In this document: positions 9,691-21,080 of the stretch, piece after piece | How the letters are laid out: every line of letters starts with the position of its first letter | How positions within the stretch are numbered: position 1 is the first letter of the stretch | Source: Odobenus rosmarus divergens | Lineage: Eukaryota; Chordata; Mammalia; Carnivora; Odobenidae | NCBI RefSeq assembly: GCF_000321225.1 | Contig: NW_004450479.1 | Coordinates: 44,728 to 108,727, forward strand | DNA length: 64,000 bases | Reading direction: 5' to 3' | The notes under the pieces: generated by a model | Told to the model about the DNA's origin: nothing | Seen by the model: the letters and a program-made list of their open reading frames with translations, nothing else | Databases searched by the model: none | Program-made: the position numbers and the translations under genes

Positions 9691-11384
9691 AATTAAAAAC
9701 CAACATGTGGTTGTGAGGTGGCACAAGTTGGGGAGGCGGGCACATGGGGGCCCCAGTGGGAAGACATCCACACTGCCCACACAGCCGAGATCCAGTGGGT
9801 GTACCCCAAAATCAGGCACCACGCTGGAGCAACCGGGGACATCCAGAAACGCCAGCAGCTAAACAGGTGCCATGGAAGCAGCAAGAAGCAGCACCAGTCC
9901 AGGTCAGGACAAGCCCATCTGGACAAGAGGAGCAGTGCCCCAGGCAGGGTTGTGATGGGGCAAAGCCTGGGGTCCCTTAGGAACCACCACTGGCCCCAAT
10001 TCCCAGAGAGGCTTGCTCAGCCTCTCTCCCCTCCACCTCGCCCTTCCTTGTTCCCCTTCTCACTGCTGCAGCAGGGAACAGGCTGTTTATCCTTTGCTGG
10101 GGTTTATTCAGTTTCAGGTTCTTGACTTTAAAAGCAGATGCAGGAAATTTGTGGCTTGTGTCACTCAGAAATGTCACTGACACAAATTAATTTTCACTGA
10201 TGTGGCCTCTGGTGTTTTCCGCTGGGTTTCTGGACCTTGTAGACAAAGCCAGCCCCCCACCCGACTGACCTCTGATGTGTTTCTGTGGCACACAGACCCG
10301 GAGAAGACGTGTAAGGTCTGAAGCCCGGGCTCGCCAACCCCTCAGCATCCCTCTGAAACACAGTGTAGTGGAGCCATCATTCGTGCAGCTGAACCAGCTC
10401 TCCCTCCAGGAGGGAGCTCCAGTTGAGTGAGGCGGACGGGGCTGCCCTGGGCTGAGTCCTCCACCCCCCTGCCCTGGTCCAGCACCCACCTCATGGCAAG
10501 AGCCTGCGGTGCCATGGGAGGCGCTGCTGACTTTTAAGGTTTGGGGTGCCCATTGGTCCAGTTCACAAGGGAGACAGAGAGGCAGAGTGGTTTCTGCTGC
10601 CCCAGATGGAGTCTGGAAGCTGGCCCGGAGAGGAGAACAGAGCAGGCCAGAGCAGTGGGTCAAGGGGGGGTGGAGAGGACGACACAGGCGGAGAACAAGG
10701 GAGGGGCGCAGACAGAGCCTCTTGAGGCCACTCTCTGTGCCTCTGCTGTGGTCGCATGCTGACCCTTCGCCCAGCCACCTCGGCCCCCACAGGGGATTGT
10801 TAGCCTCCCGCCCCTTCAGGTGGCCCTCATCTTGCGCCTCCTCTCTCCCTCCCATGACCTCATCCTCTGCACTCGCCCTGCTGACCCCCTTCCTCCCACC
10901 TTGCCCCTCCAATCCCACGCCAGCTCTGGCAAAAATAACCTACCAAAAATGCGGATGGGATCCCAGTCTGCCCCCGGCTGGCCCGCCCTTTCCCCTTCCC
11001 CTCACAGTCAGGATGCAGCCTGGCAGTGGGGCCGCAGACTCCCTCGGTCCACCCTGTACACTCCCCTTGCCTTAGAGGCTGGGAAGTGCTCACTAACCCT
11101 CGTGCAACAGTGTTTGTGAAAGCAAAACGCAGGCGTCCCTTGCCTCATGGGTTAGATCCCAGTGAGAGAGACTGGCAGCGGGCAGCAGGGCAGAGGCCAG
11201 TCGTGCAGAAACCAGAGTTTGAAGAGGGTGGGCCCCACACAAGACACAGGCTGGGGTCTCCCCTGAGCAGGGAGGGGAGCTCGTGGAAGAGGGGAGCCCG
11301 ACCTTGCAGGTGAGGACTCTTGTCTAAAGCACCTGACTGCCACTGGAGGTTTTTTAAAAAGGGGAAGCCATAACTAATGTCTGT
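9691..11384. other. GC-rich unique sequence, no gene recognised
   Basis: The minus strand holds one of the longer frames (10187-10918, 243 codons), but the plus strand is open over much of the same stretch (10509-11075). Both encode low-information, proline/serine/arginine-rich sequence, as GC-rich noncoding DNA does. No splice-bounded exon or promoter was identified. Confidence 0.5.
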
Positions 11385-12470
11385 ATTTCTCAATGATGAG
11401 ATTAAAAAAAACTGGACATCAACATGCAAAAAATGAACCTTGACTTAAACCTCACACTTTACATAAGAATTGGGGCAAGATGGATCAGAGATTTAAATGT
11501 AAAATGATAAAGCCTTTAGAAGAAAACAGAAAATCTTCGTGAACTCAGGTTAGGCAGAGTTCCTAGCTGTGACAACGGAAGCACAACCCATAAAAGAAAG
11601 AAGTCGCAAATTGGATTTCATCAAAATTACAAACTTTACAAAACACAACGTGAAGAGAATGGAAACACAAGACATACACTAGGAGAAAATATTTCTAAAT
11701 AACGTATCTGACAAAGGAATTGTATCCAGAATACAAAAGGAGCTCTCAGAAACCAACAGTAAAAAGACAAATCACCCAATTAAAAACTGGGACAAGGCCT
11801 TGAGGAGATGTCTTGGTGAAGGAGCATGTGGAAGACGCTTCCAGTGACCACCCACCCCTGTGGCTGCAGGAGCCTACGGACAGGGCACTGAGCGCCAGCA
11901 GGAACACGGCGCCAGAGCTCTCATGCACACTGGGGAGAATGCAAAGTGTCCCGCCACCTTCGCAGACAGCTCGGCACTACACGGCACTCAGCAGTCACAC
12001 TTCTGCATGTTGACCCAAGAAAAGTGAAAATTTACATTCACAGAGAGATCTGTACACAGACGTACGTGGCAAGTGTATTCAATAATCACCAGAACTAGTA
12101 ACAACCCAAATACCCTTCAATCGGGCAAGTGCATAACCCAACAGGGGCACACCCACACAACGGGGTGCTTGCCCCCAGTACAAGGGGTGACCTGTTGGTA
12201 CACCCCAACAACTTGGAGGATCTCAGAGTCGGGACCAGTGGCTGGAGCCAGTCTCAAAGGTCCAACACTGTGTGAGTCCATCTGTAGATAAAACACTGTA
12301 GGGATGGTTGCCAAGGGTTAGGTGGGGGGTGGTGTGAATATAAAAATAATTTTTGAGGTGAGGTAGCTGTTTTGTACGTGAAATGTTATGACATAAATCT
12401 ATAACGGTGTTGAATTCACAGAACTTTACACCAAAGAACTGTAATTTTACTACTTTTTTCTACTTTAATG
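11385..12470 (+). mobile_element. LINE-1 (L1M) ORF2 and 3' UTR relic
   Basis: Starts in the ORF2 3' part with GATGGATCAGAGATTTAAATG and TAAAGCCTTTAGAAGAAAACAG, continues with TTGGATTTCATCAAAATTA and GTATCCAGAATACAAAAGGAGC, then CAATTAAAAACTGGGACAA, and ends with 3' UTR wording (CACAGAACTTTACACC...CTGTAATTTTACTAC). These are the standard landmarks of reverse-transcriptase-encoding L1 sequence in order, but with stops, frameshifts and a GC-rich interruption near 11815-11920. It has no coding capacity. Confidence 0.85.
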
Positions 12471-14035
12471 TTAATTAAAGAATTAATTTCTAAAATGACA
12501 ATAGCAACTTTACAAGTAAAGCCCAACCTCGTTCCCCACAGAGCCACCCTGGTCAGAGGCACCCAGAATGTGTTCACGACAGCCCAGGGCACGCTCCCAG
12601 CAGGTTCCACTCAGACCTCTTTCCCCGGGCTGGCTGGCAGCTGGGGAGGGCTGCGTGCTCCTGGGGGGTCTGCCCCAGGGCAGCCTCCTCTGACCCACCC
12701 AGCGAAGGTTTGGGGTGCATTTGGAATGCTTCCATCCAGGACTCTCTGTGGAGAGTAAAAGAAGCTCAAGGCTTTGGATAGAAAAGCCCTAGGTCAGCGG
12801 CTGAGGGCATGTTATGGAGACAGAAGGGCTCTCCCAGGTCACACAGCCCATTTATGGAAGATCCTGGCCCTGACTCAGTGATTCCCACAAGAGGGGTCAA
12901 CTGGAGACTTGTTTCCTTGTGCCACATCAAGCAGGCAGGACTGAGCCACGCTGCCTGGAGTCAGATTTTCCTGGGCATCAGGGGAGCAGCCTGTGGTTTA
13001 GGACTGGCTTCTGGCGGGGTCTATCTTTCATAAGGCCATGAAGGGTGAAAGGCAGGATGAGGAGGAGGGATCTGGGTGAAGTTGCAGGAAGACAAAAGAT
13101 TGGAGCCTGGAAGGGACCAAGTCAGTGAGGGCTGGGGAAGTGGGAGATGAGGGTTTCAGAGACCTCAGAAAGAAACAGAAGTACAAGAGAACATCTGCAC
13201 CCTTGGAGCCTCCCACCCCTTGTGAACACAGAGAGAGAATGGGGAAGGGTCTCCTGCGTCTGCTTCAGGTACCAACTGCTCCACGCTCCCTCGAGGGATG
13301 TCCAGTCCCAGGAGAGATGAGAAGGCCCTGACAGAGGAGCTCAGGGCAGCCTTGCACCCCCTCAGAGACCATGAAGCCTCTGCAGGGCTGGGGCCCTGGC
13401 TGCCCCAGCACTTCCCTCCTGTGCCAGAGCCCCGAGAAAGCCCCATGGTGGGGCCACATACCAGGCAGGTGACCCAAACCACAGGACCAGACAAATCCTG
13501 CTACAATCCCACCAGTACTCAATTCCAGAGACACCCAGCTCCTCAAGAGTTGCTAGTAGCACGTGGTATGAGTACTAGTGTCCAAGATTTACTTTACTGT
13601 GTTCTTTGTTTTGTCTCTCTTGCAGATTGAGAAGGGTTGGGGAAGAGTTTAGGAAGGTGAGTGAAGCAGGGAGAGGCTAACAAAGGAGAGTTAATTCCGT
13701 AAAGAGGAGGAGAGGGAGACAGGGGTGGAAGGGGCAAGAGGAGACACTCTTCCTTGCAGGTGGGTGTGTGGGGGCAGCATGGGGCATCCAGAGAACCATC
13801 AGAACAACATTTATTTTGTTCAGGCCCCAGCAGCTGTCAGCCACAAAAGAGGCACCAAAGTGCCTCCTCTTCCTCCTGCTGGGCCCTCATCTCGGGGAAA
13901 AGGGAGCCGTCAGCACTCAGGCCCAACACCCTGTTTATTGAGGGTGAGTCAGGGACTTGTGGGGCCCTTACGTCTGTCCCCATTCCTGCCCTACTGGCTC
14001 AGGCCTGGCTCAGCCGCCAATGATCTCTCTCCACC
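12471..14035. other. Unique sequence with a probable MIR
   Basis: A MIR-like antisense stretch lies at about 12785-12875 (CCCAGGTCACACAGCCCATTT is the hallmark 'aaggtcacacagc' part). Purine-rich sequence follows at 13040-13190 and 13625-13740. No coding exon recognised. Confidence 0.5.
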
Positions 14036-14286
14036 CATCTATCATCCATCCATCCATCTATCAACTATCTAGCCATCTATCATCCATCTATCATTGATCC
14101 ATCCATCTATCCATCTATCCATCCATCTGTCATCCATCTATCATCTATCCAGCCATCTATCCAGCCATCTATCCAGCCATCTATCTATCCATCTATCATC
14201 TATCTATCCATCCATCCATCCATCCATCTATCCATCCATTCATCCATCCATCTATCCATCTATCATCTATCTATCAACTATCATGT
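14036..14286. repeat. (CATC/TATC)n tetranucleotide array
   Basis: About 250 bp of ATCC and ATCT units in mixed order, with interruptions such as TCAACTATC, CATTGATCC and CAGCCATC. Long pure stretches of CATC lie near 14205-14250. Arrays like this are usually length-variable between individuals. Confidence 0.95.
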
Positions 14287-15003
14287 ATCTGTGAGCATGG
14301 CTAAGCCAACCGACTCTAAAGTCACATTGTCACATAGCATGTTTTGTACTCATGTGCATGTGAATGGGTGAGAGAGAGGAGAGGAGCCGGAAGAGAAGAC
14401 ACAGATAGACACAGGAACCAGACAAAGGAACTGTGTTAAATAGGGCTTTGTCTTGCCTGCTCCAAGGGTTCTGTTTCCTCACCTATACAACAGGTTGTTT
14501 ACAGAAGTAGGAGGCACCTCCTGGCCTTCCAGGAGGTGGATGAGGTGGCTCTCTCTGGAAGACCAACTGGCAAGAGAGGCTTATGCACCAACTAGTGACC
14601 TGAGTAACCGGCAAGTCTCAGTGCCGGTGAAAAGAAGGCAGTGAAAAGTTATGTCTGCCCCAGGGAGTGAAATCTGGGATTTTTCACCTCCAAGAGGAAT
14701 TCCAGATAAGGGGAAAACTCTCTTGCTGGGGCTGAGTTGAGGAAGTAAGTGGCTGAAGTAAGGAGTGGGAACAGACTTCACAGAGTGTCCAGGTATGGCT
14801 GAGTCCTGGAGGTTGGAGGTTGGCTCAAATGTCTGTATCTTTTTAGGTGAAATGTTACTTTCACACTGTTGTTTTCAGCTAGAGTTAGCTTTTCTAGAAT
14901 ATTACACCAGGCTCCTGAAGAACAGGATGAAGGAGCAAGACCCAGGAAGGCCCCCAATGGAGGGGGTTGCCACTGTCACCTGGGTCTGAGGGGGCTTGTG
15001 GAG
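14287..15003. other. Unique sequence holding copy 1 of a 51-bp duplication
   Basis: No gene or transposon recognised. Positions 14345-14395 recur exactly at 15522-15572. Confidence 0.5.
14345..14395 (+). repeat. 51-bp direct repeat, copy 1
   Basis: Begins TGTACTCATGTGCATGTG and ends GGAGCCGGAAGAG. The same 51 bases occur without mismatch 1,177 bp downstream. The flanking bases differ on both sides (T against C upstream; A against T downstream). It is not a recognised transposon. Confidence 0.95.
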
Positions 15004-15050
15004 CAGGTGAGGATGCAGGGAGTGAGAGGTGAGGATGCAGGGAGTAACAG
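15004..15050 (+). repeat. Two-copy tandem repeat, about 22 bp
   Basis: The phrase GTGAGGATGCAGGGAGT occurs twice in succession, a small tandem duplication. Confidence 0.85.
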
Positions 15051-16164
15051 GGGTTCAGGCAGAGGGGTCAGAAAAGATCAGAGGCAGAGAGATTGAGCGG
15101 CTCGGTGAAAAAGAAATGCACAAACTTGAGTGGTAGTCGAAGTCTACACTATTTTTTTTTCCATGCTCCGCAGCCTGCTCACTGTCTCAGAACGTCCTAC
15201 TGAGGGTCACTCTGTGGACTGGAGCTCAGGCTACTCACCCCTTCCTCTGAGCTCCTGGAGTGTCTGTAGGATTGGCTGGCCCACCCAGTGGGAGCCTGTG
15301 TGTCATGGCTCACAAGACCCACAGGAGGACACTTTGCCTCACCTGGACCCTTCTTTATGCAAGAAATGCCTCAACTCTGGGGCCTACAAAGGGAAGGGGC
15401 TAGGGGAGGGGAGGTGGAGAGCTGGACAGGTCACCAGGGCTCAGCATCCAGCTCTCCAGCACCTGTCCACTTTCAAGAGTAAGTTTGAGATGGAGCCACC
15501 ACCTGGCGCCAAACCTTTGCTGTACTCATGTGCATGTGAATGGGTGAGAGAGAGGAGAGGAGCCGGAAGAGTCTTTCCTGACTCTCTAGAAACTGGGGGC
15601 CAGATTCCTCGCCCTGGCAGCCTGCGCCCGACCTATTGTCTGAACCCATCCTGGGGCTTGGCCCTGGGTCTGGGGAGCCACCCAGGGCTGGTGCCGGGCC
15701 ACACTGAGGTTCCCTGCCGCCAGTAGGCGGCACTGCAGGAGTGCTTGAGAGGCAGCAGCTTGGGCTTTCAACCAGTGGGACCCCCCCGCATAATGCCCTG
15801 GCTGGAGCCCCTTGCAGGCTGGGAAGTATGGGCTCAGAGGGAGGGTCAAGCTGCAGAGTAGACAGGGTTGTGCCATCGGAAGCTGTTCCAAGGCAGAGGC
15901 TGGGCTTTCCTGTTTTTCTTCCTCCGTGCACATCCCATGTCCAGTGCGTCAGCAGTCTGGACAGCCTTTGACGCCTGTTTCACAGATGAGAACGTAGAGG
16001 CTCAGTCAGGGGCAGGACCCAGGGTGCACACAGTGCCACACTAGACCATGCAGTGGTGGTGTTTTGCCATTTCCTTCCCTGAGTCCTGGGGTCTCAGGTC
16101 TGCCTGGGGCCATAGATCTTCAGCCTGTCCACCAAGCTGATGCTGTGTGCTGTACAGGGACACA
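15051..16164. other. Unique GC-rich sequence holding copy 2 of the 51-bp duplication
   Basis: Frames up to 198 codons (15130-15726, plus) and 152 codons (15473-15931, minus) overlap one another and show no domain. A short homopolymer T run lies near 15150. No gene recognised. Confidence 0.5.
15522..15572 (+). repeat. 51-bp direct repeat, copy 2
   Basis: Identical to 14345-14395 in all 51 positions. The flanks show no target-site duplication or A tail, so it is not a retrotransposed copy. Confidence 0.95.
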
Positions 16165-16300
16165 TGAGTGTGTGTGTGAGACATGGGCATGTTCTCTGTG
16201 GGTGTGAGTATGTTTGCGGTGAGTGTGTCTGGGTGTATCCTGGCGTGTGTGTGTGCCAGGCATGCATGTTTGTATATTGGAGTGTGTGTGTGGTTCCTGT
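16165..16300. repeat. Interrupted TG-rich tract
   Basis: Repeated GTGTGTGTG runs separated by AGACATGGGCA, CTGTGGG and similar. Decayed (TG)n. Confidence 0.8.
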
Positions 16301-17072
16301 GTCTATCTGAGTCTGTAAGCTCCATCTTTTCCTCTAAGATATTCAGACAGACAAACTGTCTTGCAAATGTTTCCACAAGGTGGTTCTAACAATGTCTCCT
16401 GCTCGAGGGCAGCACCAGCGTGTACTGACAGTGAGGTCCCAGCTCTTCATGCGATTTGTCACTTCAAGACCCTCAGTGGAGGTGCCCCAGAGATGGTGAC
16501 GGCTCTTGAAAGGGATGCTTGGTGAAATTCCTCGCCTCCCCTCTGCTTTCAGAAGCAGCAGTAACCTTGCTCACATTCAGCAGAAAGCCAAGCTGCCTTA
16601 GTGTGGAAGTCATGTGGCCAGGCTTCCTGGAGCCAGAGGGTGACTCAGCTCCAGAAGCTCTGAGTTGTACCTCACCCACCCACAGCTCCCGGAGTCCAGA
16701 CATGCTGCGGGTGTGCCTGGCCCAGCACGCACATTCTGTTCCCTAGCTGCCTCGCCCAACCTCCCCAGGACACGCTGCCACCGGCTGCCCTTGCCAGGGG
16801 CCTTCCAGCACCTCACAACCTTTGGGAAACGCAGGGCATGGAGGATGGGGCCTGCAAAGTGCCCCCATAAGTGCTTAGGGTGAGATGGGCCTGGCAGCAG
16901 CTGACTCAGCCACCCTCCACAAGGAGACAGACAATACCATATTCTGACACATCAAACCTTCTGGGTGTCTCTTGGGGAAGCCCAGGGGCGGTGGGCACTG
17001 GCATGTCAAGGGATGAGAGAGAAGGTGCTGGAGAGCCACAGAGCCAAGATCAAGGGGCCATGGGGCCAACGA
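16301..17072. other. Unique sequence, no gene recognised
   Basis: Mixed composition, frames below 100 codons on both strands, no transposon recognised. Confidence 0.45.
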
Positions 17073-17317
17073 GCCTCTGGCGGGATGCCCGACACCTCAC
17101 ACAGCTGGTGTGCCTGCAAACTGTGTAGGAACAGCCTCTGCCGGGATGCCCGACACTTCACACAGCTGGTGTCCCTGCAGACTGTGTAGGAACAGCCTCT
17201 GGCGGGATGCCCGACACCTAACACAGCTGGTGTCGCTGCAAACTGTGTAGGAACAGCCTGGGCTGGGATGCCCGACACCCTCACACAGCTGGTGTCCCTG
17301 CAAACTGTGTAGGAACA
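17073..17317 (+). repeat. Minisatellite, 4 copies of a 61-bp unit
   Basis: Units start at 17073, 17134, 17195 and 17256; the fourth carries one extra C. Each contains GGGATGCCCGACACC, ACACAGCTGGTGT and AAACTGTGTAGGAACAG. Copies differ at a handful of positions, so the amplification is fairly recent. Since 61 is not a multiple of three, each copy shifts the reading frame, yet the minus strand stays open across all four (within 17006-17596). This makes coding unlikely and the open frame incidental. Confidence 0.96.
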
Positions 17318-18835
17318 GCAGATCGGAGCTGCAGGCCCTTGGTCAGCCTGTAATGAGAGATGTTTTAAAATATGCAAGAGAAAAAAGGTGTGCGAAAGAA
17401 GTTCCAGGTAGACCCTGCTATGAGAGAGGACCCCAGACGTGTGTGTTCGTAGAACTAGGCTCAATGGTGATAGGGTGCCATGAGCAGGAACCCGAGCAAG
17501 CCCATGTGTCCTGCCAACACACCCAGAAAGTGAAACTTGAGGGTGCCCCAGGCTGCCAGTGAGCAGCAAGCAGGCCGTGGGCACCCACATGCCCACAATG
17601 GGACCACCCCCTCAGGTCTCAGACTTCATCTGCTCTCAGGACAAGGCTGAGCCCAAACTTGTCTGTCCTGTCATTCCAGGAGAGGGTCCAGAACTCTGCA
17701 CAGCATGTGAGTGGGAGAACGGGGCTCCACCCAGACCTCCACCCAACCTGAAGCCCCTCACTCACACCTCTCACTGCCCAGACCCTTGTCCTGCCCAGAC
17801 CATCACCTACCCTCCTAGGGGGTTCTTGCCAGTGGCTCTGGCTACATGTCCTGCACTCTAGCCCAGCTTGAGGTACATCACCTCAACCAGGTGGCATTGG
17901 GGGAGCTGCTCCCTGGGGAATGCAGGAGGGAGTGTTTGAGCCCACAGGGCACCCACTCCTCTGTACTGATGAGAAAACTGCTGCCCTACTGGAACAGGGC
18001 TCTCTGCTCCTAGGACCTAGGAAGCCACCCCTGGCCTGTGGGAGGAAGATCTACCTTCCCCCCGCCCCAGCCAATGTCTGCTCAGGGGAGCCCAAAAGGG
18101 TGCTCAGCATCGACACTGTCTCCATCAGGTTAACAAGTCAGTGCTGCCTGGCCTACCCCTTCTTACAGAAGGACAATTGGGTATCTTGGTGAGAAATACA
18201 CCCTCTGGTTTCTATTCAATGCCATCGCTCTAGGTGAACTCACCAGGAACAAGCTGTATCCTGTTGGAAACAGAATGAGATGTCCAGGTGCACTCTGCAG
18301 ACCCTACATCAAGAGCTTCTATCCACCTGCTCTGAAAGCAGGTTACCACCCCCACACCCAGGCTGCTCTGGCTTTGGGGGTCCTTGGCTACCCTCCAGGG
18401 GTCAAGGAGCCTGCAGAGGAGGCTGGGGTCAGCACAGCGAACCCTGCTCCTTTTGGGCTGTGAAGTTCCCGAGAGCTCTGCGATAGCAGGGGAGGGGTCG
18501 GCCACCCCACAGCAGCCTCCCTACCACCACTGCCTTGACCTGCAGCTGCCCTGAGTCCAAGCCCTCTTTGTTGGCAAATAGCCATTCCCATGCACAGCCC
18601 TAATCTAGCTCCAGCTAGAGACTAGAGGGAGAACGTTTGCTTTGGCTGAATGGCCCAGTTGGTGGCAGGGCTGGAAGGCATGCTCACTTGTGGGCCACCC
18701 AGGGGCCCTTTCTCAATTTGCAAAATGTGCTTCTGAGAGTTGCAGCCACTCCATACAGAGCCAGAGTGCCTGCAGGTCACCTCTGCAGGCTCCAGGCACC
18801 ACCCTCCTGCACACCCAGAGAGAAGATGCTGGAAG
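17318..18835. other. Unique GC-rich sequence, no gene recognised
   Basis: Scattered frames of about 60-100 codons on both strands, no domain. A decayed MIR-like phrase (ACTGATGAGAAAACTG) lies near 17965. No splice-bounded exon recognised. Confidence 0.45.
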
Positions 18836-19012
18836 CAGTGAGCCCTGCCAGAGGGATGGAGGAGGGGCAAGGGGAGGGATGGGGAGGAATGGGGGGGAGG
18901 TGGAGGAGGGGCAGGAGGAGGGAGGGGGAGTGGGGAGGGGGACAGGGCAGGAGAAGGGACAGAAGGAGGGATGGAGGAGAGGTGGGGAGGGATGGGGAGG
19001 GGCAGCATTCTT
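18836..19012 (+). repeat. G-rich purine tract (GGGGA/GGAGG units)
   Basis: About 175 bases almost without pyrimidines on this strand, with many runs of three to seven G separated by one to five bases. This fits the general pattern of potential G-quadruplex sequences. Low-complexity, no repeat family. Confidence 0.92.
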
Positions 19013-20960
19013 CTAAGAGGGTGAGGGTTAGGGGTCTCCGCCCAGGTTGCCTGAGAGGGTCTCTTCCATCAGGAAAACTGGCATCTCGGTGGAGTTCCAG
19101 CTTCTGGAGGGAACAGTGGAGGAGTTACAACTGGAGCAAGGGTCATTCCAGCCTTGCCCATCCACTTCACCTACTGTGATGCTCCTGGCCACTCTGGGTG
19201 GGCTGGGCCGCCGTGATGCTATCTCACAGCCCCTAACCAGGAGCCAGGCGGGTTCTGCCTTCTAGGGTGGTCAAGCAACATGAGCAGTGCCACGCTTGCC
19301 TTGGCTGGGCCTGTCCTGACTCTGAAGTCTTCTGTGCCGTCATATTCCCTGCTGTGTGGCCTTAGACAAGTTCCTCCACTTCTATTCCTGTTTCTTCATC
19401 TGCAGGATGAGTGCCCTCAGAGGATCAGATATGATGCCCAGGACCTGTCAAATGCTCAGCACAGGGCCCAGTGTGAGCTCTCCTTCCTAGAGCTGGGCAG
19501 GGCTGTGCACCTCTGCCCAGGGAAGATGAGGAGGTAGTGGCTGCTGCAGCAGGTGTATACCCTAAGGAGGAAGTCTTTGGGGAGAGCTCGCTTCATGTCC
19601 TAAAGTTTCATCTTTTTGTGCATCCGCAAATTGGCACAGAGTCAGTGCTTCATGGATCCACATGACAAAGGTTTGACTTCAGGGCAGTGACCGAGCTGGT
19701 CCCTGAGGACACACAGGAAGTGGCCCACCTGGCATGGGCAGGTGTGGGTCTGGCAACCTAGAAACGATGGAGGAATAGATGTCAGGAAAGAAAGGGCCCC
19801 CCTTGCTCTCTCATGGCTGCGCAGCCTGCAGTCTCATTTTGCCAAGCAAAAACCTCTGCTGCCTAAAAACCCTCTCCAGGCAATGCCAGGGACTGGGTCC
19901 TCAGCTGTGAGGCCTGTCAGTGAGCTGTCAGCTGGGAGCCAAAAGCCTGGGGAGGCATTCCATGGTTGGTAACTGTGCTCAGATGCTGTGCTAGGCCATT
20001 TAAACTTTTAAAAAAGAAAGTCATCCATCCATATACTTACCATATGGTGAAGTCCATGGCCAGATGGGCATCATGGACAAGCAGGGACTGGGCAGACCTG
20101 TGAAGTATGGGGCAGGGGTGGATGACATTTACATGCTTCATGAAGCTCCGGGCTCAATCACAGTTTACTCAAAGATTTGAAAAGAGCAAGCCACTTTGCC
20201 CAGCTCAAACACACCTTTCCATTGCCAGGTCAAGAAGGCTCTTTCCTGAGTCCAGGCCCAGGGAATGCCTAACAGGTATGCTATAGCAAGGGCTTGCCAG
20301 GAGCAGGTCCCAGCATCTGCCCTGCTCAACACTACCCAGCAGGAGGGGCTGGGGGAGACGTGACCCCCTGGCGATGGTTTTCAGCCCATCACAGAGGCTG
20401 GGGGACCCTGGCACCATCCAAACACTAGCCGGCCAAGGGACTGCCCCCAGTCAGCCAAACCCTGTGTGTACCCCCCAAAGCCCTTGCCCATCCAGAGTCT
20501 CTGGGTGGATGCAGGTACCTTGGCTTGGAATATTTAGAGCAATAACACCCCCATGTCCCTGAAGATGCCCTCTACGTTGAGTGGCCAAGCATAGGTGCCC
20601 TTCCCCGAGCTCAGACCATTCAAGATGTTTGCACTCAAAGACCCGGGAGGGGCATGAGGGGAGGTCAAGGTTGAGAAACCGGACATCAGCATCCCAGCCA
20701 GTGGAGACAGTTCTGGGGGTCACCTCCTGGCACAGAGGCAAGAGGACAGAAGGAAGTCTGCACCTGGAGGTGGGAGCAAGAGAGAAGGGTCTGACTGACT
20801 CAGGACCAGCTGCCTGCTGAGGGGCATACCCTGCCTGGCCCCGGGGGGACCACAGCTATGGCCTGGACTCCAGGGAGCCCCAGAGCTGCAGCAGTGGGAC
20901 GGGGTGGGAGCCCCAGAGGCAGGAGATGAAGGCACAGCCATCGCTCCTCCCGGGGAGACC
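19013..20960. other. Mostly unique sequence with a MIR
   Basis: Apart from the MIR at 19330-19475, no transposon is clear. Near 20560-20700 the phrase CAAGGTTGAGAAACC hints at a DNA transposon of MER5 type, but the rest does not align. No gene recognised. Confidence 0.45.
19330..19475 (+). mobile_element. MIR
   Basis: Reads through TGTGTGGCCTTAGACAAGTT, TTTCTTCATCTGCAGGATGAG and later TCAAATGCTCAGCACAGGGCCC, the conserved core and 3' part of MIR in sense orientation. Confidence 0.8.
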
Positions 20961-21080
20961 ACAGCTGTGTGTGCATACACACGTGCACGTAGGCAGGGGT
21001 GTGTGTGTGTGTGCCCGTGTGTGCACACCCGTGGATGTGCATGCCAGCACACACATGTGTGCTCACACACGGGCATCAGT
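20961..21080. repeat. Interrupted TG/CA-rich tract
   Basis: Starts with TGTGTGTGCATACACACGTGCACG, continues with (TG)n near 21000-21012, then CACACACATGTGTGC. The switch between TG-rich and CA-rich parts gives short self-complementary segments. Confidence 0.85.

Noticed and set aside
10187..10918. 243-codon minus-strand frame as a possible gene
   Set aside because: The opposite strand is open over the same DNA, composition is low-information, and there is no domain, splice border or promoter to support it.
17073..17317. The 61-bp tandem units as a CRISPR array
   Set aside because: The units abut directly with no unique spacers, and the DNA is mammalian.
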